Source: Bacteroidota bacterium (GTDB taxonomy: Bacteria; Bacteroidota; Bacteroidia; Chitinophagales; Chitinophagaceae). Taken from it: DNA of 15,228 nt. Shown piece after piece: positions 1 through 6,116 of this stretch (within the stretch, counting starts at the first letter, position 1; every line of letters begins with the position of its first letter). The notes under the pieces were generated by a model. It was given only the letters and a program-made list of their open reading frames with translations. It was not told the origin of the DNA and searched no databases. The translations under genes and the position numbers were made by a program. The stretch is taken from the NCBI GenBank assembly GCA_947457085.1, contig CANGUS010000011.1:1-15228 (forward strand), in the 5' to 3' direction.

Positions 1-270
1 CTCTACTTACATATTATATCTTTTCTCATCTATAAAGAAAATGTATTTATGAATTCAATAAGATAACTTATAAAAAATAAATAAAAAATATTTCGCCCTG
101 CCAATCAACCTAAAGATGCCTCATTGTATAAATGAGGCATTTTTTTGAATAAGTATCAATATTTAAAAACACTATTAAAATGATTGCTCTTTATTAAACT
201 AGTATAGTTATAATATATTCTATGTATAAAATTTAATAGCATTCAAAATTCAAGAAAAGAAGGTTTTTTA
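1..270. other. Non-coding stretch at left edge
   Basis: This AT-rich stretch has no supportable open reading frame. It contains one clear feature, the hairpin terminator at 116-146, which implies that a plus-strand gene ends before or just at the window edge. The segment 147-270 lies between that terminator and the stop codon of the response regulator; nothing recognisable was found in it. Confidence 0.6.
116..146 (+). terminator. Rho-independent terminator of a gene upstream of the window
   Basis: Perfect 10-bp stem (116-125 with 131-140, arms ATGCCTCATT / AATGAGGCAT), 5-nt loop, followed by six T at 141-146. The T-tract follows on the plus strand and there is no matching A-run before the stem, so it acts on plus-strand transcription entering from the left. 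Confidence 0.85.
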
Positions 271-972
271 TTAAACTTCTCTTATCAGATTAAGATATGC
301 TTCAACATTGCTTTTATTTTTTCTACCAATAGGTAAAATCACATTTTCTATTTTTATAGTCATTTTGCTTAAATTTATTTTTTGAATATATTTTGTATTA
401 ACTATATAGCTTCTGTGAATACGAATCATTTGTTCTCCCAATACTGACATTAATTTTATTAAGTTGGTTTTAAGAGCAAATTGATTTTTTGGGGTTTTTA
501 TTACACAATAATTCCATTCAGATTTAATACTCACAATATTATTTACATTCAGAAAAATTTTTTCATTGTAAATACCTCTTACTGTGATCCCATATTGTTT
601 ATTTTCGATAGGTATTAGCTCATTACCAATTAATCTATCCATCGCTGCTTTCATACTAATAGGATGAAAAGGTTTCACCAGGTATGAAGTATTTGAAAAT
701 AATTTTGTATGATTGTATAGTTCAATATTAGTTGAGGCAGTGACGAATAGAATTGGTATTTTATTATAATTATCTTTATTTAATATCTCAAAAATATGAT
801 TTTCACCCATTTTTAAATCTACAATAATTAACTCAGGAATCTCTTTCTTTAAAAATAATTCGACTTCAAGTGCACTGCAAAAATGTAAATTGCTGTAATT
901 GAATTGAAATAATATTTCATCTAATTTACATTTCCATTTAGGATCATCCTCTATTATAAGAATGCTTTTCAT
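271..972 (-). CDS. LytTR-family response regulator transcription factor
   Basis: A 233-residue two-component response regulator. The N-terminal receiver domain (about 1-118) has the acidic pocket E8-D9-D10, the phosphoacceptor D52 in the run IIVDLKM, T79 and the conserved K100-P101. The C-terminal LytTR DNA-binding domain (about 130-233) shows the family signature IRIHRSYIVN (184-193) and the closing LPIGRK motif (213-218). A phosphorylated receiver is expected to promote binding of LytTR to direct repeats in promoter DNA. No histidine kinase is visible nearby, so it is an orphan in this window; the usual Bacteroidota partner is a membrane LytS/YehU-type kinase. It is transcribed divergently from the secreted-protein cluster, which makes that cluster its most obvious candidate target (inference). 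Family assignment is secure; the regulon is not. Confidence 0.93.
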   Translation of the reverse strand: MKSILIIEDDPKWKCKLDEILFQFNYSNLHFCSALEVELFLKKEIPELIIVDLKMGENHIFEILNKDNYNKIPILFVTASTNIELYNHTKLFSNTSYLVKPFHPISMKAAMDRLIGNELIPIENKQYGITVRGIYNEKIFLNVNNIVSIKSEWNYCVIKTPKNQFALKTNLIKLMSVLGEQMIRIHRSYIVNTKYIQKINLSKMTIKIENVILPIGRKNKSNVEAYLNLIREV

Positions 973-996
973 TAGGTATTTGCTATTGGTTGACTG

Positions 997-1027
997 TAAA
1001 AGTAGAAGAATAAGTTGTAATTGACAA
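997..1027 (-). promoter_or_regulatory. Candidate promoter of the LytTR regulator
   Basis: Read on the minus strand there is TTG (1027-1025) preceded by further T, a 20-base spacer, then TACTTTTA (1004-997). This fits the Bacteroidota housekeeping pattern (TTTG, about 19-20 bases, TAnnTTTG) with one mismatch at the last base of the -7 element. The implied start of transcription is about 20 bases before the ATG at 972. Confidence 0.4.
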
Positions 1028-1154
1028 AAAAACTATGTGAACTAATGATTATGACTTTTTAGCATTTTTTATATCTGATATTATATTTTGTAAAATAAAC
1101 TGTTAAACAAAAGAATAATGAATTGGTTTATATATTGAATGAGTATTACATGAT

Positions 1155-1208
1155 GTTGTTAACATCCTTTTTTTGTTGTTTACATACTTTAAGTAGTTAA
1201 CATAATCT
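1155..1208 (+). promoter_or_regulatory. Three direct repeats upstream of the surface-protein cluster, candidate operator
   Basis: Three copies of a 16-base element are seen: GTTGTTAACATCCTTT (1155-1170), GTTGTTTACATACTTT (1175-1190, two differences) and GTAGTTAACATAATCT (1193-1208, four differences from the first). Start-to-start spacings are 20 and 18 bases, so the copies sit roughly on one face of the helix. LytTR regulators are known to bind paired imperfect direct repeats with a GTTNA core, about one helical turn apart; the core is present in all three copies, though the three bases preceding it fit the published LytTR consensus poorly. The array ends just before the -7 element at 1217, a position suited to activation. 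Binding by the adjacent regulator is inference. Confidence 0.5.
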
Positions 1209-1216
1209 GTAAGATT

Positions 1217-1224
1217 TACTTTTG
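1217..1224 (+). promoter_or_regulatory. -7 element of a Bacteroidota-type promoter
   Basis: TACTTTTG matches TAnnTTTG perfectly. The -33 position, 20 bases upstream, reads TAG instead of TTG, a weak element that would fit an activator-dependent promoter. If used, transcription would start near 1231 and leave a leader of roughly 390 bases before the first surface-protein gene. An undetected promoter nearer the gene cannot be excluded. Confidence 0.45.
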
Positions 1225-1337
1225 TGAGAGACAAATCATTTTGATAATATACAAATCACTCAAACTAAAATTTATGAAAAACGGTTTTAAATACTTAACC
1301 ATATAACAATCAAATTTAAAAAGGAATAAAGTAACCA

Positions 1338-1469
1338 CTAACTGAGAAATTCCTTCTCTAAATACTGATTCAGTAGTCTTATATGTACAGGACGAACAGT
1401 ATCAACAACATAACAATACCATTGTTTCTTAGAGATATTCAATGGGGTTAATCGTTCGTTTTGCGTCAA
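1338..1469 (-). pseudogene. Possible coding remnant (43 codons, no good start)
   Basis: On the minus strand, the codons from 1469 down to the TAG at 1338-1340 read as a protein-like sequence that includes KKQWYCYVVDTVRPVHIRLL and ends in NQYLEKEFLS. An in-frame TGA at 1470-1472 precedes it and there is no ATG; only a TTG could start it. A neighbouring frame just upstream on the same strand (roughly 1430-1525) also reads like protein and contains VEYKDSVNMIDAKRTINPIE before a stop, as expected for a decayed gene with a frameshift. The composition is less AT-rich than its surroundings. I do not recognise the family; it could be the tail of a mobile-element protein, or chance. Confidence 0.25.
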
Positions 1470-1490
1470 TCATATTTACAGAGTCTTTGT

Positions 1491-1517
1491 ATTCAACCAA
1501 AGTTCTATTGGTCGAAT
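1491..1517 (+). promoter_or_regulatory. Hairpin in the leader
   Basis: Arms ATTCAACCAA (1491-1500) and TTGGTCGAAT (1508-1517) pair over 10 positions with one mismatch around a 7-base loop. No T-tract follows, so it is not an intrinsic terminator. It lies 70-120 bases before the possible start codons and might act in mRNA stability or be a leftover inverted repeat. Confidence 0.3.
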
Positions 1518-1622
1518 TAATTGCTTTATATCTTCTAAAATTTTAATTATTTTATGTGAAAAAATCATTATCAAAAAAACTATTATATGCAAAATAAAAA
1601 CATGAATTATATACCCATTCTT

Positions 1623-3233
1623 ATGAATAAAAAAATGAAAAAAATAAGTATTACGTTACTAGCCCTTTGCCTAAGTGTAATGTCATTTGCTCAAGTGGGT
1701 ATTGGTACAAACACGCCAGTAGCAGGATCTTTATTGGAATTGAAAGCAGCCGATAAAGCCTTGTTATTAACACGGGTTGCTAATACGGCTGCTGTAAGCA
1801 CCCCAGTCAATGGGATGATGGTGTATGATATATCTTCTAACTGTATCAAGGGTTACCAAAATGGTGCTTGGACGGGTTGTTTAAGTGCTTGCGCTTCTGC
1901 AGTTACCCCTCCTATTTTTGGAGCAGAACGAACTCCATGTAGTGGATTAGTCAACATAAGAGATCTTAGTTTGAATAATAATGTTTTCAGAGGCTATGGT
2001 TACCCGATGTTTATATCTGAAGATGGTTATATTTTTGGAGGCTGGAATCAAGATTTGTATGGAATGACAGGTTTGGGGCATACCTACACAGGAGATGTGT
2101 CAACTACCTATAGCTATTCATCAAATAATATGCATTCCGCTTATCCAGCTGCTAATATTTTAAAACATCTTCCCAATGCAAAATGGAAAAGAATTATGGG
2201 TACTAGCACTGCAGGAACTATCATGTTTGGCATTACTGAAAATGGTAAAATGTATTCATGGGGTGCTCCTATTGGCTCTGCCAATTGGCCTATTTCTGGG
2301 ACAATAAATACGTCTACAAACAGAACACAAGCTGAAACACCAAGAGAATTGGTAAATGCTGATGGCAATCAGTGGAAAGAATTTTATTGTTCAAGCGAAT
2401 ATGTTTATGCAGTTGACCATACGGGTAAATGGTGGTCTTGGGGTGGAAGAACCACAGCAGTATATAATCCTATCAGCTTTGCACATTCACCAACAGCAAC
2501 ATTATCTTATCATTTAGCACCTAAAGCATGTGCTGCATTGGTTCCTGCTCCAAAATATAATCCTAACGTAGAGGAAACTTTTGTAGCTTTTCAAGGCAAT
2601 AGTGCTGTAAGTTTTGTGTATATAGCTACTGACAATAAAGTATATACCTATGGAGAAAATGTAGGTACTTTAGGAGGCGCATTGATTACTACTCCACAAC
2701 AAATAATTCTTCCAGCAGGAGTAACTCCTGTAAAAATTCTACCATTTAGAATGGCAAATTTTTTAATTTTAGGTAGCAATGGCCTAATATATCGGGTAGG
2801 AAATGGAGAGTCAAATATTCCTGCAACCGGTTTAACAGCAGTAGCGCTCAATACAAATTCATATACTTTTAAAGATTTTATAATCGGTTATGATGGATAT
2901 GCAATACACGGGGTACCAATGAATGGCGGTGATATAGTAAAATTAAGTTATAACTGGTCTGGCGGTGTTGGTTTTACAGGGCCTTCTGTAACACCTATTG
3001 TAGGTACAGCTCGATTTAATGTTGTTAAATTATGGAGCGATAATCAAGAAAATATAATATTAAAAGATGGCAACACAGGTAATCTGTACGCTTATAATTT
3101 GTTTCAACTTAGCCCTAGTTCTTGGGTTTCTAAAGCCATCGGATTCGATATCAATGGAACAACGAACGCTGATCCAAATGCGGCTAACTTAAAAACCTTT
3201 GGACCTTTTAAATTAATCAATTGCCAAAACTAA
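1623..3233 (+). CDS. Secreted protein with Bacteroidota N-terminal module and RCC1-like repeats
   Basis: A predicted exported protein of 536 residues from the chosen ATG. In-frame ATGs also lie at 1587, 1602 and 1635; 1623 or 1635 is preferred because the signal peptide (basic MNKKMKK, then a hydrophobic run ending SFA before Q) then sits at the N-terminus. Next comes a module frequent in Bacteroidota surface proteins (about 24-86): VGIGT..P, LLELKA, LLLTRV, GMMVYD and an NGAWTGC end. The rest repeatedly shows 'GKxYxWG'-type strands typical of RCC1 beta-propeller blades: EDGYIFGGW (about 133), ENGKMYSWG (206), HTGKWWSWGG (266), TDNKVYTYGENVGTLGG (336), SNGLIYRVGNG (385) and TGNLYAYN (485). 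No sorting domain is visible at its C-terminus (INCQN), so its route across the outer membrane is unknown. It is first of four tandem genes, 68 bases before the next. The RCC1-like fold is inferred from motifs; ligand unknown. Confidence 0.8.
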   Translation: MNKKMKKISITLLALCLSVMSFAQVGIGTNTPVAGSLLELKAADKALLLTRVANTAAVSTPVNGMMVYDISSNCIKGYQNGAWTGCLSACASAVTPPIFGAERTPCSGLVNIRDLSLNNNVFRGYGYPMFISEDGYIFGGWNQDLYGMTGLGHTYTGDVSTTYSYSSNNMHSAYPAANILKHLPNAKWKRIMGTSTAGTIMFGITENGKMYSWGAPIGSANWPISGTINTSTNRTQAETPRELVNADGNQWKEFYCSSEYVYAVDHTGKWWSWGGRTTAVYNPISFAHSPTATLSYHLAPKACAALVPAPKYNPNVEETFVAFQGNSAVSFVYIATDNKVYTYGENVGTLGGALITTPQQIILPAGVTPVKILPFRMANFLILGSNGLIYRVGNGESNIPATGLTAVALNTNSYTFKDFIIGYDGYAIHGVPMNGGDIVKLSYNWSGGVGFTGPSVTPIVGTARFNVVKLWSDNQENIILKDGNTGNLYAYNLFQLSPSSWVSKAIGFDINGTTNADPNAANLKTFGPFKLINCQN

Positions 3234-3301
3234 ATTTAACGCTATTTTAATCAGATTGCTTGAATCTTACAATTTGAAGATAAACAAAAAAGAATTGATT
3301 A

Positions 3302-3904
3302 ATGAAAATGAAATTTACAATGAAAAAATTATTAACCATAGTAATATTATTAGTCTTACATACTACCGTTTATTCACAAATCGGAATAGGAACCATTGCG
3401 CCAGTTGCAGGTTCTTTACTGGAATTAAAAGCAACTAATAAAGCACTGATTTTAACTAGAGTGGCTGGCACTTCAGCTATCGCCAATCCTGTGGATGGTA
3501 TGATAATTTATGACAACTCATTAAATTGCTTTCGCAGTCGTGAAAATGGAGTTTGGACTGCTTGTTGGAATTGCTGTGCTACACCAAATACTACAGCAGG
3601 TACAATAGCAACTATTGATTGTTTAGGCGTAATAAAAACAGGAACGCTAACGCATGCAATAGCAGCTACTGCAGTGAGTGCTGATTTTTCTTATACTGGA
3701 GGCAATGGTGGCACTTATGCTGGTCAAGTGGTTACATCAACTGGTGTAACCGGTTTAACAGCAACTTTGTTATCTGGAAATTTGGCGAATGGAACAGGTA
3801 CTGTAACATATATTATTTCAGGAACTCCTACAGCATCAGGGACATCAAGTTTCGCTTTAAGCATAGCTGGACAAAATTGTACCCTAAACTTAACAGTATT
3901 GTAA
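3302..3904 (+). CDS. Small secreted protein sharing the N-terminal module of its neighbour
   Basis: A 200-residue exported protein. The ATG at 3302 is used, although the ATG at 3320 (MKKLLTIVILL) gives a more compact signal peptide ending VYS before QIGIG. Residues about 26-94 repeat the upstream gene's module nearly motif for motif: IGIGT.AP, AGSLLELKA, ALILTRVAG, PVDGMIIYD, NCF and ENGVWTACW. The remainder (about 95-200) is Ser/Thr/Gly-rich and ends in a beta-strand pattern (GVTGLTATL, GTVTYIISGTP, GTSSFALSIAG, CTLNLTV) that I know as a recurrent Bacteroidota Ig-like unit. No sorting domain is present. The two genes look like duplicates whose C-terminal parts were exchanged. It is part of the same closely spaced run (68 bases before, 89 after). 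Function unknown; a short surface or tip component is only a guess. Confidence 0.75.
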   Translation: MKMKFTMKKLLTIVILLVLHTTVYSQIGIGTIAPVAGSLLELKATNKALILTRVAGTSAIANPVDGMIIYDNSLNCFRSRENGVWTACWNCCATPNTTAGTIATIDCLGVIKTGTLTHAIAATAVSADFSYTGGNGGTYAGQVVTSTGVTGLTATLLSGNLANGTGTVTYIISGTPTASGTSSFALSIAGQNCTLNLTVL

Positions 3905-3993
3905 GCAATTAAAACGAAATGATCTTGATAAAAGGATTAAACAAGTTAAAGTAGATTTTTTCAGAATTAGACTTAATTCAATAAAATATAAAA

Positions 3994-6051
3994 ATGAAAT
4001 ATACATATCACATAAAAATTATTGGGTTTTTAATATTACTATTAATGACTTTTAATCATACAATTTACAGCCAATCCTCTAGTTTCGGAAATACCTATAT
4101 TTTTAATAATGGTGAAATGAGCGTTGTAGATATTCAGCATAACTTTTTTAAAGGAGGCTCAGGAATTCAACCGGGTATAGTAGGTACTGATAGAACTGCT
4201 ATCCAAGGTTTTTTGAGTTTTGTAGGTACTGCTAGCTGGACAGGGGCAACTGATTCAGCATATGTAGATGGTTATGTAAAAACTTATATGACATCGGCAT
4301 TTACTTTCCCTATTGGGGATAATAACAAATATCGACCAGCAGCCATTTCAACAGCCACATTGGCTAATCCAGCTGATGCGGCTTATTTTGGAGTTGGTGG
4401 TACAACTGCAATTACTTCTAAACTTAGAGGAGGAAATGAACCTGTATTACCTTTGAGTGGACCATTCAATACCACTCTTCTAGGCCCCGGGGTTGGTTCA
4501 GTAGATGATGTAGAATATTGGGATATAAATGGTGCCACTGCAGCTAAAATTACTTTAACGTGGGATACCGCCAGTGCAATAACTTCTCTAACATCACTAT
4601 CTATTTTAGGATGGAATGGTACACAATGGGTAGCTATTGGTTCCACAGTAGATCTTACCTCAATATTAGGTGGTTCTAGTACTTTAACTTCAGGCTCGAT
4701 TACCACCAATGCAGCTATCGTACCAAATACTTATGAAGTATATACATTGGGAAAACTTTTCAACACGGATCCTGATATAACTGCTGCATTGATTAATGTA
4801 TCGGTGACTGGAAATGTAAGTACGAATGACGATGTGCCAGTAGGTACAACATATGGTAATCCAATAGCAAATCCAAGCAATCCAAGTGCTTGTGCACCTA
4901 TCATGAGTTCAACAGGAAGTTATACATTTATATGCAGTATCCCAGGTGAATATGAATATCAAGTACCTGTGTGTGCACCAGGGCAAACTAGTAATTGTCC
5001 AACTGAGTTGTTGAAAATAACAATCACTGATCCAGGAATGTTTACGGCCGGTCCTTCAGTGAACCCCGATGTGATGAAAACTTTGCAAAATGCACCAACC
5101 ACATTGAATGTATTGAGCAATGATGCTTGTAATAATGGCTCTAGTTGTACGTTAAGTAATCCCACCATTACTGATCAGCCAAATAATGGAACGGTTACTG
5201 TGAATGCAAATGGAACATTGACGTATACACCCAATTCATCTTTTGTAGGAACGGATACCATTATGTATGCTACATGTGATAATCAAAGTCCAAGCAAATG
5301 TGATACAACATTTATTTTTGTAACAGTAAATCCAACAGGAGCAGCCAATACTACTTCAGCCAATGAAGATTATGTAAATGCAAAAGGGAATGCTCCAGTA
5401 AGTGGAAATGTGTTGACAAATGATACGGATCCAGAAGGGAATACACAAACAGTAGCAACACAAAATATCACAAATTCGCAAGGAACATTTGTATTGAATT
5501 CGAATGGAACCTATACATTTACTGCAGCAGCTGGTTACAGTGGTTCTGTAGAGTATACTTATACAGTATGTGACAATGGCACTCCGAGTGCATGTGATAC
5601 AGCAACCTTACATATTTTAGTATTACCACCAGATGTGACAATAAATTTAACAATGACACCTAATGTTATGCATGGGATAAGCACATTCAATGCTACAGTA
5701 AAAGTGACCGAATTGAACTCAGTTAATACCAATGGAACAATAACAGTAAGAATACCGAAGGATAGCAGAGTCACATTTACATACAATTCTGCATTAACAA
5801 CAGTAGGTTTCGTAGCTGTAAATAACAGCGCATGGACATACAATGGAACGAATCCATTCTTCCATGTTTTTACAACAACGAGTGTTATTACAGCAGGAGG
5901 CTCTTCAACATTTGGATTTGTAGGAAGCTTTAATCCATTGAATACAAATGGTAAGTACACTATGACAAGTACCATTTCATCAGGCAGTGGATCAGAAAGA
6001 AAAACAACAAATAACAATGATTCAGAATCGGTAGATTATTTCTTTAATTAA
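3994..6051 (+). CDS. Large secreted protein with three Ig/cadherin-like domains
   Basis: A 685-residue exported protein: signal peptide 1-26 (ending TIYS before Q), an N-terminal beta-rich region (about 27-255) with the FTFPIGDNNKYRPA motif near residue 102 and VEYWDINGA, WNGTQWVAIGSTVD further on, a layout familiar from Bacteroidota surface proteins; then three repeats of about 100 residues starting near 257, 357 and 457 (NxDPxxT/NxD, NVLSND or GNVLTND, NGTxTYTP, GxDTIMY/VEYTY, VCDN). Repeats 2 and 3 resemble the Ig-like/cadherin-like tandem domains of large adhesins. Paired cysteines (CNNGSSC, CDNQSPSKC, CDNGTPSAC, CAPGQTSNC) suggest disulfides. The C-terminal 140 residues form another beta-rich domain ending in NNNDSESVDYFFN, with no T9SS sorting signal. 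The downstream gene is a paralogue over the three repeats. Likely a surface adhesin or filament component; partner unknown. Confidence 0.8.
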   Translation: MKYTYHIKIIGFLILLLMTFNHTIYSQSSSFGNTYIFNNGEMSVVDIQHNFFKGGSGIQPGIVGTDRTAIQGFLSFVGTASWTGATDSAYVDGYVKTYMTSAFTFPIGDNNKYRPAAISTATLANPADAAYFGVGGTTAITSKLRGGNEPVLPLSGPFNTTLLGPGVGSVDDVEYWDINGATAAKITLTWDTASAITSLTSLSILGWNGTQWVAIGSTVDLTSILGGSSTLTSGSITTNAAIVPNTYEVYTLGKLFNTDPDITAALINVSVTGNVSTNDDVPVGTTYGNPIANPSNPSACAPIMSSTGSYTFICSIPGEYEYQVPVCAPGQTSNCPTELLKITITDPGMFTAGPSVNPDVMKTLQNAPTTLNVLSNDACNNGSSCTLSNPTITDQPNNGTVTVNANGTLTYTPNSSFVGTDTIMYATCDNQSPSKCDTTFIFVTVNPTGAANTTSANEDYVNAKGNAPVSGNVLTNDTDPEGNTQTVATQNITNSQGTFVLNSNGTYTFTAAAGYSGSVEYTYTVCDNGTPSACDTATLHILVLPPDVTINLTMTPNVMHGISTFNATVKVTELNSVNTNGTITVRIPKDSRVTFTYNSALTTVGFVAVNNSAWTYNGTNPFFHVFTTTSVITAGGSSTFGFVGSFNPLNTNGKYTMTSTISSGSGSERKTTNNNDSESVDYFFN

Positions 6052-6116
6052 TATCAATCAATAACCTATACTGATATAAGACAAATATCTTTTGTAGGGA
6101 TTAAATAAAATAAGAT

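Larger units (their letters stand above)
1225..1586. other. Long leader region between promoter and first gene
   Basis: About 360 bases with no plus-strand gene. It contains a hairpin at 1491-1517 and, on the minus strand, a 43-codon protein-like reading frame at 1338-1469. Base composition rises to roughly one third G+C between 1381 and 1500, against roughly 15-22% in 1021-1140, which suggests that the segment differs in origin from the promoter region. No riboswitch class was recognised. Confidence 0.4.

Noticed and set aside
259..280. Terminator hairpin at the end of the LytTR regulator (AGAAG/CTTCT)
   Set aside because: Only a 5-bp stem, part of it inside the coding region, and no clear T-tract on the minus strand.
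3256..3438. Plus-strand frame of 60 codons between the first two secreted-protein genes
   Set aside because: It overlaps the signal peptide and module of the gene at 3302 in another frame and has no recognisable content.
5559..6017. Long minus-strand open frame of 152 codons inside the third secreted-protein gene
   Set aside because: Thr/Val/Asn-rich coding DNA commonly leaves the opposite strand open; the translation is a mirror of beta-strand codons with no domain.
6078..6092. Internal promoter before the last surface-protein gene (TATCTTTTG)
   Set aside because: The spacing within the -7 element is one base too long and no -33 element is found at the right distance.
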